From: Trichopria drosophilae
Taxonomy: Eukaryota; Arthropoda; Insecta; Hymenoptera; Diapriidae
DNA length: 64,000 nt
Reading direction: 5' to 3'
Assembly: GCA_030407085.1 (NCBI GenBank)
Contig: CM059583.1
Span: forward strand, 206,520,001-206,584,000
A program made the translations under genes and the position numbers. A model generated the notes under the pieces. It was not told where the DNA came from, did not search any database, and saw only the letters and a program-made list of their open reading frames with translations. Positions within the stretch are counted from its first letter, which is position 1. Each line of letters starts with the position of its first letter. Positions 11,881 to 26,060 of this stretch are shown piece after piece.

Positions 11881-12260
11881 ACAACCTCGCCGAAGATGGA
11901 AGTATCGATTTCCATTAAACGGCTCGCGGAGTTTCTCTTTCGGAAAATTCGTGATTTACCTCGAGACCGAGATACCAGCATTATTTTCCCGAATAATCCG
12001 CCGATTAATTGTCGCGCCGAGGATTAATTTTTCTCCTCCAGCTTTGTACCATTTCGCAAGTGCATACTGGGGCCACTGGGGGTCAGAGGGTGGATCGCCC
12101 CCGCCAGAGAAAATTCGAAGTGAGCTGGAAAAACTGAGCGTATCGATCCGGGTGCCCCTCCACACTCCCCGTGTAGTTCGCGCTTGAATGCGAAATTCCG
12201 AGAAGGTTGAAATGAAAAAAGAAAAGAGGGGACGGAAAGGAAACTTTTCTAAAAGGAGAG
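11880..12260. other. GC-elevated non-coding block
   Basis: CpG-containing sequence standing out from the AT-rich surroundings, with overlapping open frames on both strands that look like composition artefacts. No protein family is recognised. In hymenopteran genomes such islands are often conserved non-coding or promoter-proximal DNA; that role here is inference. Confidence 0.35.
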
Positions 12261-12779
12261 AAACTCATAAGCGTTGGGTGAAACCACGAAACGTGTGAAT
12301 TCATTTTTTCTACCTTTTTCACTTTTCTTTGTTCAGTTTTATTCCTTTTTGCCCTTTTTCTTTTAGTTTTTATAACAGTGTTTGCATAGTTTCAGAAAAT
12401 TAAAATATTTATATATAGAATGAAAACTTATATTGTCTACATTTTTCTTAATTCCTCTTCTTATTATCCAAACGTATTATTTACCTTCTTTTATTTTCGT
12501 ACTTTACAGTCTACATTTCAACAACTCTTGCTTGAGTGATGACAGTAATAATTTTAAAAAAAAATACATAATATCGAAATTTTTTAAAAAATAGAGAAAC
12601 ACCTAGTTTGCAAACAATCTCGTCCTGTTTTGTACAGTTTCAAGAAAACAAATATGTGTACAAGTTAAAAAAACAGGATGATTTTTCATCGTCCAATGAA
12701 TCTCATCCAAGCAACCAAACACCAGACTGGAACGTTTAAAGCTATTTAATTACCATAAATAAGCGCTTAAATAAAAGTA

Positions 12780-13200
12780 AATCTCTCTCGTCCGGCGAAG
12801 GCATAAATTCCCAGCCCCAACTTTTCCCCCAGCAGTTGAATAAACGTTGAACGTAAACTGAAGACTCGTTTTATTTTCCTTGCCAGCGGCTGCGTTTCAA
12901 CTCGTCGAAATCTCCTCGCATATATTTGCCGTTCGCTCTACTTAATCTTATTAATGCGGAAAGTGTAATTTGATGATTTATCGATTTGACGGACGGCGGT
13001 GAATTTTTTCTACCGGAAAAAAAAAATGTATCGGTGAAACAATATCATAAACGACCTCATTACTGGTCGTTTTCGCCCCAAAAATTTTGAAGCCAATACT
13101 GCGGCATTCGGGTTATTTCTACACGATGGGGGATCCGTGCTCGCGCATGCGCAGGACTGCCGACAGACCCGCGGGAATGCAATGCACCAATGAGGTCAAA
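12780..13200. other. GC-elevated block with an NRF-1/Ewg-type site, possible promoter or enhancer
   Basis: Composition rises sharply, with many CpGs, and a perfect 12-bp NRF-1 palindrome is present (13142-13153). GACCTCATT occurs at 13054 and, inverted, near 13190. No open frame or recognisable exon lies beside it on either strand, so the target gene, if any, is not identified. Confidence 0.35.
13142..13153. promoter_or_regulatory. NRF-1 / Erect wing (Ewg) consensus binding site
   Basis: CGCGCATGCGCA fits the NRF-1 consensus YGCGCAYGCGCR at every position. In insects the orthologue is Ewg. A chance match is unlikely in DNA this AT-rich, but the block around it is GC-elevated. Function is inference. 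Confidence 0.45.
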
Positions 13201-16200
13201 CTGGCGATTTTTTTTTAAAATAAGTTATTGAGTATATCATGTCAGGCTTAATTTGATCGCTTTCATTCATTCCGCAGTTTAGCTGTTTTGTTCACTTCAT
13301 AGCAATTAATTATTTTTAATCGACTATCAAAATTAAGATTTTTTATTGATAAATAATAATTATGCCTATTAATTGCAATTGGAGCAAAATCAATAAAAAC
13401 ACGAAATTAAGCTTTATGACCCAGAAATGTATAAACTTGAAGTCCACTTTGTACGTACGTGGCAAAAACTATGTAGTTGCAGTTACTACTTAAGTAGTAA
13501 AATGCGGATCAGACGTCTTTCGTAGCTGCTGTTACTACTTACATAGTAAGGCCGACCATTCTGGACATTATAATTGTAGCCTTAATAATCTATTTTTTTT
13601 TCAAGGGTAAACTATGATAAATGTTTAGTATTGTATGTAATTTTTTACTTATTTTCTGAATTTCCAAAAAAAATTCTAAACGACTCGGCAATTGTATTCA
13701 AGAGTCCTGGAGGTTAAAATTTTTCTTCTATCATGGCATTTCAGGAAGGAAGTCGATCCACTTAAAAACGAAAAGAGTTTAATCAAGTAACAATAACGGT
13801 TATTCATCGGCATCATTTCTACATTGCAAAAATGAAATGTGGTATATAAATCATTATAAGGAGTACTAAAACACTTTTCATACTTCTGGGTAAAAAATGA
13901 CCCCCATTGATTTATTTTATCGTTTCTAAATTCGTATGAACCCAACAGAAATGTTGATACCAAAATGGAGAATCTATGATAGTAAGCAAAATGTCGAAGT
14001 TTAACAGCTTTAATCGTTCCTTCAAAAAGATGGTCTTTAGCCGAAGTAATCAAAGTAAACCAAAATTAACGCCACCAGAATAGAACACCATCGTAGATTC
14101 GTCATTTTGGAAGTCAAACAATTTTGTTATTTATATATTTTGAAAGTAATAAACGTTTACAAAATATTCGTATACTAATATTATTCATATATTTATTCAT
14201 ATATTTGGAAATAATGAAAGATAATCCAGAATCAAAGATAAGTGTTTCTGTATACAGAAATATTTTAAAAAACAAGTGTTTTAGTACACGTTATGATATT
14301 CTGTCCGCCGTTTTGAATTGATACTTTATAAAAATAATACCAACGTCATAAAGAACCTTCATTGTTACCCATTTAATAGGTACATCTGTGCATATTATTC
14401 GCCTTGATAAAATAAGAAAAAACCTCGACTTTGCGAAAATTTCGAAATTTATGTCACCATTTTAGATCCCTGAAACTCTCAAATAAAATATTTTCATCCA
14501 CGACTCATCAGTACAATTACAGGGTCCACAGATTACATGCATAGTTTTTTTTTAATTTTAGACTCTGCAGGAAAAACGTGGTAAAAAGTACTTTTCCAAA
14601 CAATACTAAAAATCTATAGAAGTTATTTCGCGAGTTTATAAGTGAAAAATAAAAAAAAAATCAGTCTGGACGACGTCTAGAAAACTTATAAAATATTAGA
14701 TTAAAATTTATGGAATAAATATCAATGTTAAATTAAAGTTTGTACAAATTAAAACTATGTTTTCATTTACGGTATAAATTTCCACTGAAGCAAACTAGAA
14801 CCAACGAACAACTTTTCGATTGAGACTGACAAACTAATCCTTAATTAAAGAGTTACTCGGTTTTCACTGCAGAAAATGGAACTAATTTGTATTATTTTTT
14901 TTATTGGTAGGAATCAGTTTTTTTTACTAAACTCCATTCACATTTCTTTCTCTCATGAGATATATTTTCTATTTAGTTTCAATAACATAAATTACTAACG
15001 TTAAACATAATTTCATATTGTATCTTGTATACGTCTAAACATGTAATTGTTTCGTATTCTATAAAATATACATATATTCTAAAATGTATGTTTTCTTTTA
15101 AATTCTCTTCGTGTTTCATAAAACAAGTGGAAAAATATAGTTACACAAGTTAACGCAATTAACAAAATTACTCAAAAACTTCAACTGAAATTAGTCTAAA
15201 ACTAGCAATGAGCAATTAAAAAAAAAACTAGTAAATAATCTAAAACTTATATTTTTGAAAAATCGTTAAATAATGTTAAATACTGCAATTATAAAACAGT
15301 TAATTTAATTAGCGTATATACTGCATTAGTCACATATAGTTTAATTACAAACTATGTTTAAATATTTAATTTTTCATTCCCTCTGCAGTCAATATTTTTA
15401 AATTTCTGTTAATACTTAGAACAATTTCTTTTAAATATACAAGCACAGTCATAAATTATATGAATACTACTTCGGTGTTATTACGACCGCAAAAATAATC
15501 ATTTAGTTAATACATTAATAATGGTAGTAAACAATGTTTTTGTAATTATGGACATTTATAATAACCTCCAAAAGAAATTACTTTTTTTCCATTGTAATCG
15601 ATCGTATTATCCAAGATATTATTTCCATTAAATCGATTAGTCTTGGTAGTAGAATTTATTTCGTCACAGATATAATCTGATCCGATATAATCAGCAGCAT
15701 ACTAGTATAACATAACAAAAATAGAAAGAAGAAATAACAACTACATTGATTATTATTAAAGTGTTGAATAAGATTTTATTTCCTTTCAAATTCTTTCTAG
15801 AATATTACTTTTTTCGCAAATACTGATATTTACATTTTTTTTGTTATTTTAAGTTTATATAATAAGTAGAAAATTTCTAGTTCTTCATATTTTTACCAAT
15901 TTATCAACAATAATAAAAATTTTTAATTCGTTTTACTGACTAATCGGTATCAAGTACCGATGCTAAATTTAATCGTGTTTTAATGAAAACAAAAAATATA
16001 ACTGGTCGATATTAAAGGAAGTTGTCCGGGAGTATATTAAATTTACAAAATCTTATCTAATAGAAAAATAACTACTACTATAATAAAGTAGGTAAAAGGA
16101 TGAAAATATATAAGAGAGTTCATTCCGGTTCATTGATGCTAAAATGGATGGCGTAGCGAAGCAAGAATTTTTTATGACCTCGTAAAATGAAAACATAAAA

Positions 16201-19200
16201 ACACTGAATACACTTTTACTGTATATGAATCCAAGTATCATAACATGGTGTTAATGATAATTACATTAAGTTAATTTTTTAAAATTATTTTTAAATAATT
16301 ATTCTACTTGGTTCCTGTAAACTTTACGTGACACCAAGAAAATTATATTTTAGATATGCTCTTCTTGATAAGTATCTGTTGTAGACTCATGCATTTTGAG
16401 GTTAGAAACTTACAAACGATTGAAGATGAACAGGAAATTTATATCGTTAATCATATTACATTCATTATTTATACCCGTAAACTTCAATCTTCAATTATTT
16501 TCTTCATGGTGCATTCAAAAATGTTTAGTTTTAGTTTAGCCCATACTCTTAAAATCAGGTAAAAATGTTACTGATTCAATATTGACGTCGGTCGTAAAAA
16601 AAAATTCCTTAATATAAACGGGTGATAATAAAATTGCAAACCAATAATCCATTGTATTTCAGCAATTTTAGTTCTGTTCAACAACATTTTTAAAAAGAGG
16701 TATCATGCAGAGAATTTACAAATTTTATTCGAATGTAAATTGAACGTCATGCCTTTTTTATAATGTTATTATATTTCTATCTTTCTATAGGATTTGCTCG
16801 CGTGGAATGTAGTTATTATAAACAGCTATAAACATGACTATAAATTTGCATATAGATGCGTACATAATGAGAAATGCTAACAAACGCAAAATGTGGACTG
16901 ATATGCTAATGCAAAACAAGCAGTATTTTATGAGCCATATGGCTTAAATTTAATTTTTTATTACGCTGTTAAATATATTTCTTATTTTCGTATTATTTTT
17001 ACAGGGTTAGGGATTATTTTATGTATTATCTGCGCAACTGATTTATGAATGTTTTAATAATAACATATTGAAGCATACTTTATAATATTACGAATAATAT
17101 TATTAAAGGCCGATAAATAAAAATTATCAATTCAATAACATGAAACAAAAGAATTAATTGCTACTAAAATTAATAACTTTTTTAAATAGTTCTATATAAT
17201 AAGTGATATCCAATTACTGGGGATATTAATAATTTATTTTCACATTATATAAATACAGAAATTACTAGAATTTTCGAAAGAGTAAATTTAAATGCAATAA
17301 GAATATTTTAGTTCCTAATTCAAAACTACCTTGCATTTTAATACAACCCTCATTTACGTCGCCTCCGTTTCATTTAACGCGGAAAATAAAAGCCCCTAAA
17401 ATTCAAAGCCAAGCTAAATTTTCACCCACATATGAAGCACTCGATAAAATAAAAGACTTTGTTGATGTCGACAAGCGAATGAGTTCACTATTGTTGGATT
17501 TGATTGAATAATTCATTTTGTTTTACGCTTTTATTTTTTACTCTATAAAGGTTGTCAGTTTATCTGTGGAGATTTAATACGGGACTTTAATAATCTATTT
17601 TTTATAATTTTTAAAATATTGTTATACGCAGTTTTTAAATCAAGCATAATGTATTGTTATTTATTACCTTAATCCTAACAGATTATCTATATTTTTTATA
17701 TTTAGTTATAAATATTAGAATGTCATTGATGTAATATATTTTATTTCGATTCATTTAAATACAAATGTGGCTTAGAATCTTATTGGGTAATTGAAAATGT
17801 TTGTTGTAATGTGTATTTCTAACTGTGCTATATTAAACTAACTCAGTTTTTTATATAATTAACACGTAAATCAATATACTTTAAGGTAAGATTATAAAGA
17901 ATATAATGAATCTGTTTGAGCTTGTTAAAAGTTTTACATTTTCAGTGACAACATTCTTGCATATTGTTTTTCTAAAATTCTGTTTATAAAAGATAATTTG
18001 ACTTTCAATGGGCCTTAGTTTTTTATATATTCGTTATTGAACTATTACCTTCATGTATTCTTGCCTAGAATAATCTACTTTGAATATTATATTATACGTA
18101 TTTAAAATATTACATTCGATATAATTATTTAGTAGCATATTTGAATAATCTCGTATACACCCAAATGTTATAGAAAATAATAAACAACTGTTTATGCAAC
18201 TAACACTTTATCTTATAAATAACCTAGTTGTTATTGAAACCTATTGATGAACATTATATATAAAATATTTTTCACTTAGCATTTAGTTGTTATATTTACT
18301 AAAACATAATCCCCATATTAGCTACTGATAAACATTTATTAGTTAGACATTGTATATTTAATCCACACCGTAGGAAACTAATGACCAGTACTTGAAAATA
18401 TTTCGATAGCTTTTATACATCGCATAATTATTACTCCAGAATTCGTACAATAGTACATATTATTCGTTTATAACTCAGTAGCAATTAGTGTTAGCGTTAT
18501 ACTGAAACAGAAAGGTTACAAATGGTTCCTCATACTGGGGACATTTTAAACAATTTCGACCGGTATCGTCACCACTGTGATTCTCTTGTTGGGTGAAAAA
18601 TAATTTCTAACTGGTTCGATTTGGACCGATAGGTGGTATTTCTTAAATTTTTATACATTTCTAATACAACTTGTAATATCATAATGCTTTTTACCCGAAA
18701 AACCACATGAAGTTTGAGTTGAATGTTCGAAAACAAAAATTGTCGCTACAATGCTTAAAAAACTATGAGACCTACTGGGAGTTTCATTTATTAATATTCT
18801 GATATCTCGAGTATTTGTGATTACGAATCATTGAAAATATGCAACAATAAATTTGCGACTATTGGCAATAGTGTCACGAAATTTCTTTGATATCCCTTGC
18901 GAAAAAGAAAAGTAAGTGGCATGTAGGTTTGTTATCTGGTTATCTGGTGATTATTAAGTGTTTGAATAAGAACATGTTGATATCTTATAAGAACTGTACT
19001 AGTGGAAAAATTATCCTATATTATCCCGAGGACAGTTGATGAGGCTATTAATTATATTCTCCAAATCTTAACATACACAAAGCAGGATAAAAGTTATATG
19101 CTGTATTTACTACAAATCACAGAGACACGAATAAGGTAATTAAACACAAGTTGAATTTGCATATAAGCTGGTAGAATCGTTAGATAATCTTGCTCTAGCA

Positions 19201-19580
19201 CCTAGTATCTATGATGTACTAAACGTGAAACCAAACAAGCCTTAAAGTACGGTCCTTTCATTCAATTTGAAATTCTCTGACAAATGTTTGACAGGAACTA
19301 CTTTGTTAGGGAAACTAAACGATTGATTAAACCGGTATAGTTGTAGGTACCAAACAAGTTTTGGAACCAATGGTTAGGTTAGAACTAGTTACACGTGGCA
19401 CCTTTTCGTCTATATCACACGTATCCATTCGTGTCATTTGGCGTTATTGCACTATGTAATTTCTATAAACCGGTTCGGTTCCATACACCAAACTTATTGA
19501 GGCATCACCATCCTGTTCGGTTAGAGTAATAGCAACAAAAATGCTTATAATGAAAATAGAAACATAGCAGAATATTCACA
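13201..19580. other. AT-rich intergenic stretch, no gene recognised
   Basis: The longest open frame (- strand, 13676-14053) has no recognisable domain. Around 13470-13555 there are two ACTACTTA-type palindromes (TACTACTTAAGTAGTA and ACTACTTACATAGTA) similar to those inside the MITE copies at 47752 and 50272, so a decayed third copy is possible. A CCGCCGTTTTGAATT motif near 14305 resembles CCGCCATTTTGAATT near 3241. Confidence 0.4.
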
Positions 19581-19589
19581 GAATGGTAT

Positions 19590-20260
19590 GCACAATTGTT
19601 CTTAAAAAAGGCACAACATGTTGTCAACAGGAAGACTACAATTTGGGAAAACTGGAGTCGCCTGGAGTATGTCGCATAAATTCGTGTCGCAAAACCGGGA
19701 ATATCTCTGTCGAAAAATGGTTAACGGTGTTCCTCATTGTAACAGTTTTATTTGCTCTCGTTACCCGTATAGCGGATTGCGAAGGCATTCGTATTTCCTG
19801 CTTTATTGCATTTTCAAAAAGTTGCCGCGAAGCTCGAGAAAACTAGGATACTTGGCTGGTGGTAGACCGACGCCGTATATCGGGGAGATGCTCAGCCGTC
19901 CGTCGACGGGTAGTCGTTGCTGTAAAATTTCCCGGTTATTTATGCAGCACGTATACAGGGCTCGAACTTTCGTTCCGTGTTCCACGGGGAAAATTTCGCC
20001 TTTTTCCGCATTCTTCCCGCGCGGATAACGAAAGTGGCAATTCGGGACAGACTTTTTTGCCCCAGAAGTTTTGACGCGCTCGTTGCCCGTTGCGCTTTGA
20101 TTTATTTCGACATGTTTATGCTCGTGTGTGCGCCAGCTGGAACCAATAGCCGTGATTTACACTTGAATAAATTGATACCGACGTTAAGAACGGAATCGCG
20201 GCTGTTTGATAACCGACCCGTTTGTAACAGTTTCCCATGGAAGAATGGTCGATTCCATTT
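19590..20260. other. GC-elevated block with overlapping open frames, probably non-coding
   Basis: Several frames stay open together between 19583 and 20456 on the + strand (up to 159 codons) and one on the - strand. Overlap of this kind is what GC-rich non-coding DNA gives by chance, and none of the translations shows a domain, signal peptide or repeat that I recognise. A lineage-specific small protein cannot be excluded from sequence alone. Confidence 0.3.
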
Positions 20261-20739
20261 TTTCGTAATCAAGGCTCAAAATTGGAAAACAATATTTACT
20301 GGGCCATTATCGACACTTTTTCAAATACACAGTAGCATGTTACTGGATCTGTCGCATGATGTAATTTTGAACTTAGAATGCAGCTGGTATGCAATTTATT
20401 CTCTTAGAATAAGATTTATCACAAAATATCATCACTCTAATGTAACTAAAATTTGACCTGTATGAGTGGAAACCAAAGAAAGTCTCGGTAGCTGATATTA
20501 ACCACAATTAATGACGATTAATAAAGGTAGTGAAGAAGGATGTTCATGCATTTGAACCATAATTAGAGTGCGATGTTAACAATGCGTTTCTTTTAGTTAG
20601 GTTAGGTTAACCCTTTTCGTCCAAAAAGTCGAAATTTTGGATGCGACTTTCGGTGCTGTGACTTTTCATCCGTTAGCTGTTAAAAGAAAGTTGCAACACA
20701 TGAAGGTCGATATTTTCGAACCCCCTTGTGAAATAGTTG

Positions 20740-22040
20740 GAATCAGCTCGCGATTTCAAAAAACACTAACAAAGATAGTTTTTTGACAAAATCGACGATT
20801 TCTTCGAAAAAAAACGCATATTTTAACGCTGAAGAAGGCAATGCTAACCATTTCAAAAGACACATATTGGTACTTATTGAGCAGTCTTTTCTTCTTCCGT
20901 TAGATTTTTTTTCAACCAATAAAATGACGGCTACAAGATGGCGACTAGAAGTAGTAATTTTGTATTGTTTTATAGAAATATCTATTATTTTACCAGAAAA
21001 TATTCATAACGAATAGGAATGAAAAAACGATAATTACCATTTGTGAATACCTAATACTATAAAGGTCCATTCATAACCTTAAATTAGTTTTATGCAATGG
21101 AGTTTTGTCAGATTTAAACTGAGTTTCCGATGATTGTCTGCTATTGAATACATGTGAATTTTAAAAGGACCATATATTTTTGCTCTCAACAATCGGTTTA
21201 TACTATAAAAATTGCGGACACGATGAAAATTTTAGTATGCGAGCATTATTAATTGTTACTATGGTGATAGTATAATCAATCAAAGTAAATACTAGCATGA
21301 AACTCTTCAATATCGAATGTTTAATTTCAAAATTGTCCCTACAGTTAATCAAAATGTTTAAAAATTATTTAAAACAAAAGAAAAATGTTTATCGCCCTGT
21401 GGTGAGAGTGAAACCACCCAAAATAGATATCGACGACTAAAGAACACGATGTAAAGCATTGTGGTATTAAGGTAGGGTTTTATATTTAATGTTTTCTAAT
21501 GACATACTTTGAAATTTATCGATAATCGTTGATGAATCTATTCACTCTGATGTTTACTGTAATTATGCCTACGAATTTCGTAAAAATAGGTATTAAGGCG
21601 CATATAATTGTTGTGCTGCACTTAATTTTTTGGTTTTAAGCCGATTATTCTTAGAATATAACCGTATATAATCACTTTAAAATATAGTACGTACAAGATG
21701 ATATCGAAAGATTGGGTTAGCAATCGTCTATTTTCAGATTAGATGCTCAGAATTTGTAATTTTCACTTATTCATCCAAATTTTCTATGTTTCCGATCGAT
21801 GTTACACGATCAAATCTATACTTGTGCGAGAAAATGCAAAATTCCAATTTGCAGGCGCCATCTTACAGCCGCCATTTTGCTATCATAACAACTGACCGAG
21901 GAAGAAATAAATAATCAAAAAGTCTGGATTAGTACCTTTTGAAATAGTCAATATTCCCTTTTGTAATATCAAAATACGCGATTTTTGCAAAAAAACGCAA
22001 AAAAAAATCGAAAAAATTGATTTCGAAAACTCGAAATGTT
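20740..22040. repeat. Long foldback element, about 1.3 kb
   Basis: The left arm (about 20740-20960) and the right arm (about 21840-22040) are imperfect reverse complements. AAAATGACGGCTACAAGATG at 20922 pairs with the complement AAAATGGCGGCTGTAAGATG of 21862-21883. Farther out, CATTTCAAAAG pairs with a TATTTCAAAAG complement, and an A-rich CGCATATTTT / CGCGTATTTT pair lies near the outer ends. About 880 bp separates the arms. A partial direct copy of the inner-arm sequence (GGCGACT ... TCAGAAAATA) recurs near 22304-22365. No coding capacity was seen. Transposon class is unknown; exact ends are not resolved. Confidence 0.6.
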
Positions 22041-22049
22041 TTCCGAAAC

Positions 22050-24960
22050 TATCAGAAATTTTTCCTTACCTATTTAAAAATATATTTATATCATAATAAT
22101 CTAACTGTACATCGTAATGCGGAACGACACCAGGTAAAGATGATTTTTTGCGGTTGATATAAGTAACAATTTTAAAATTCAAAATGGATCATTCAAAATG
22201 GCCGACATTGATTTTAAAATGTGAACGAATTCCTCTAAAACTTGACATCTGGTGTGCCCTGTTACTCAATGCAAGCCTCACAAATAAAAATCAGAATTAA
22301 AAATGGCGACTCCAAAGCGCAGGACATCATTATTTTAATTTGTACTGTTTCATCAGAAAATAGAAGATTCTAATAATGTTGTGTTAATTTATGTTTAAAT
22401 TTTGACGAATTGAGCAACTCGAAAAATGACAGCCATTTTGAAATTTTTAATTTTATGTCAGATTTGTATTGAGAATTAACAAAAAATAACGTGTGAAGCT
22501 TCTAGTTTCTAAAAAATAAGATAAATAAAAGTTCATCATATAAAAGAAGATATTATCATTTTCAGAAACGGTTGTGATTGGTAATGATGTCATCGTCAAA
22601 TTAATAATTTCAATAAGATATGCAAATAACATAAACATAATATTAAATTATTTATAAATTGACTAAATTATGGGGTTAAAAGTCTATTAAATTATTATAT
22701 ACACTACAATATAAAGTTATAATAAAAAATATTTGAATGCGTCAACTGCGATGCGAAACGCCGTCGAACAAATCTTTAAATTAAAAACTTGAAATTAATA
22801 TTGCTTAGCTTTTCAATAGAGGAAATTCAATGAAAAAAGAATAAAATATAGTTCTCTGACAAGAGCATTTTTTATTAACTATAAGTCGAAATGTAAGCAT
22901 AACGGAGCAGTAATATACGCCGGTAATTTATTGCTACTACATTTCATCGTACATTTATAAATAGAATAAATCGTACGGAATTCCGCTCTATCTCGTCTTT
23001 GACAAACGTATTAAATCACAATAAATTAAAAGATTACATCGGCATTAAATACCGGAAATTTAACGGCGTTCGAAAGTGCAATTCATTCATAAATTGCGAA
23101 ACGAAGAAAAGAAATTCTAGGTCAACTGTAGGATAGAAAAAAATAATAAGCTTCTCCCACCTTCGACAATAACCTCTTTTTTGGAGGGAACGGTCTCGCC
23201 TATGGGTATGTCGAATGGGCATGTGTTTCCGAATGTCGAAAAGTGATAAATCCAAAGTTTCATCGTCGAAAGGGAGCGGAGAATAGAATAATAAAGTAAA
23301 GGAAGACTCATCGGCGACGAGCAAAAGCGACGGAGTTTGCCTTATGACTATTTTACGATTCCGATTTTATGACCGTATCATGCATTAATACTTTAGTCGT
23401 CAAAATTTATTCTAGTGGCTGTTATATGGAAAACGCGATAAACTCACCTCGTAGAACCTTCTTAACCTGCTTAAGTTGCTCGCTGTAAACCGCCTAACGC
23501 TAATCTCTCATTGTGATTCATTAGAATTTTTCCTTCATAAAGTTTTACGATAGTTTTGCGATGTTCTGATTATTTGCATCTTATTCGCTTTATCTCCAGC
23601 TGAAACCATAAATTAAAAGTCTACTTTGTTTTAAATGCAAGTGAGTAATTTGAGATGTTATCGAATTAATATGGGTTTTATTAATTTTTGATGTTCTAAA
23701 ATAAAACTCTACACATTTAAGGATTATAACAATCTTCTTAAATGTACTTAATATTTTTTATTACCGTTCCATTCCATTCTAATTCGTAACGAATTGGCTT
23801 ACGCATCTTACAAAATATTATTCAACGTCCGAGCTATGTCGGTATTAATCCTTTGTACTCCAAATTATTCTAGACGTTCATTTTTTATGGTCATTGGTCT
23901 TTAGGAATTTCGAGGTCGCTAATTAAAAATGCGCTTTCTATATTCGAAAAATTAAAAATGACTGATTCGGAAATTTCATAAGTTATTAATTACGACTCCG
24001 ATGTCGATTTTAAAGACAATATGACAGACCCAATCTGACGGACAAATATATAAATTTTTAAAGGGAAATGATGGAAACTGTTGGCCATTTGTGGCTCAAG
24101 GGGTTAAGGCAGATTTAATACTAATTATTACACATTATTTTTGAGTAGAATTTTTAAATATTACTGTGTCGTACGTTACATCCTTTTCATGATATACCTT
24201 TTTTTCAATATTTAAAAATGTTTATTGCAAGTTAATAGCATGATTTTGAATACTTTCCCTACTTCAAAAATGGCCAAATTAATTTTTATTTATTTTTTCA
24301 TTCAGTAAAATAATTTTATTTTTATAAACAAAAAGTATTCCAGCAGAATTACGTTTTTCAAATTTTATTCTAGTTGATCATTCATGTCTTAGTGTCGAAT
24401 AAAAACTAGAAATAATGAAAGTACATTCTTATCGTGTAATAATGATATACGTGACTTAGCAGTAGAATGATGTACAATAAAACTTAAGATAATAAATTTC
24501 CATTCTGAAAAGTTTACTTTCTTTAAATGATGCAATTACATACCAGTTATAAATTATCTGAAAAATATTATACACGATACAAGTGCACGGATTCTAGTCT
24601 TATTTATTTTAATTGATTGATTTACCTGTATTTCATATTTAATTAGAAATGAAACAATATTAGTTTAACAATGTTGTTGTTTTGGAAAATACAAATGCTC
24701 GACCCGGTGGACTACCGTGTAGTAAAAGGCTCAACAGAGTTCCCAAGAATGCTCTGCACTGAAATACTCCACTTAGAAAGAAAAATAATTATAACTCTAA
24801 AATATTTATATAAACTGAATTTCTTTCTTTATTACAAATCTTCGAAACTTTCGTCATTTTTAAATTTCTTTAGTACAAACCTTGGACTTATTATATTAAA
24901 TTTTCAATTCAGATTTTGCAATCAAAGAATTAAGAAATTGCGAAAGTAAATTACTCTATT
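22050..24960. other. AT-rich intergenic stretch, nothing firm
   Basis: No gene is recognised. TTAACC near 23469 and GGGGTTAAGG near 24100 resemble eroded TTAA-associated transposon ends, but the match is too short to call an element. Confidence 0.35.
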
Positions 24961-26060
24961 TTCAAATCGCAATCTATTATTAACCACTCGTAAATTCCCG
25001 GATGAGGCACGCGGTAACTTTTTAATAAAGTCAATCCCATTATAGATTCAAATGAACGTCGAATTGAATCGTAGAACCACTTTCGACACAAAATTTACAT
25101 TCGAAAATCAGTTAAAACTGAAGACTAAATTAAAACCTTTATGCCCCAGCATCAATCTTCGAAAGTGGCGAACTTCCAGTAGTACGGGTAGTTTTTAGTC
25201 AGACGCGGTCCGCCAGAGATCCCGCTACGAATGAGAAATAAAAGAAATCGTAAAAGGATTAACTGCTCATTACCGTGAACGCTACAACAATAAAAAATCC
25301 CCATGAAGGAAAACTTTGGGTGAATGGGGGATCGAGTGGTGGGTGGGGGAGAACCTCATTAATTCCAAGCGAGCTCTGATCCAGAATCGTTGTGGAGGAA
25401 TCTGGAGCGACGGCGAAATATATCACCGATACACCGCATACTACGTCGTCCGTACCGCAGGCGATATAATATATCACCTACATTTAGCAATAATCGAGGG
25501 TTGTCCATTGAAATCAATAAGCGAAAGGATTTGCGCGCTCGACGCAACGTCGGGTATCGGTTGAAATCTGTTAAACAAGGGAAGGAAACGTCAGTCCCCC
25601 TTCGCCCCACCGCCCCCTGCCCCCATCGTTAACAACCAAAGTCGGATCCCGACACGGCGCAGAAACGAGGTGGGACGAGGCGGGACGTCGTTTCGACGAA
25701 ACAATGGCTCGTAAGCGCTACAATTAATTATCGTATTAAAAAAAAAAAGCTAAAATTAAACGCAGGAAAAAAAACAAAGAAAGAAAAAAATGTTTTTACG
25801 ATTTTCAAATGAAATATACTGTTAACCTTATTGTTAGATGGAAGAGTCGAAGAGCAAAAGAGACGCACGAAAACCGGAAAAAACTCGCGCAGCCTAACGA
25901 CGACGATACGCTAACGCTAAAGCTATTCTTCGCGATTGGCCGGAGCGACGGGAATGCCGCCGAAAAGCTCATCATATTTCGAAGACATCAGTTCCTCGCG
26001 TGACTTTCTCTTATAGCGCACATTCTCTTGACGTTACGAAATTCTTCTGGCACGGACTTG
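24960..26060. other. GC-elevated block, possible promoter or conserved non-coding DNA
   Basis: Rich in CpG with a C-rich run near 25598-25626, and open in several overlapping frames on both strands, none with a recognised family. Composition resembles 5'-proximal DNA. No splice-supported exon could be identified. Confidence 0.35.

Noticed and set aside
13676..14053. 125-codon frame on the minus strand, considered as a transposase fragment
   Set aside because: No mariner, piggyBac or other transposase motif could be seen, and no inverted ends flank it.
19583..20456. Frames of 87, 136 and 159 codons
   Set aside because: Mutually overlapping in different frames, no domain or splice support; treated as a GC-elevated non-coding block.
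25259..25632. Several overlapping 70-80 codon frames on both strands
   Set aside because: Composition effect of a GC-elevated block; no family recognised.
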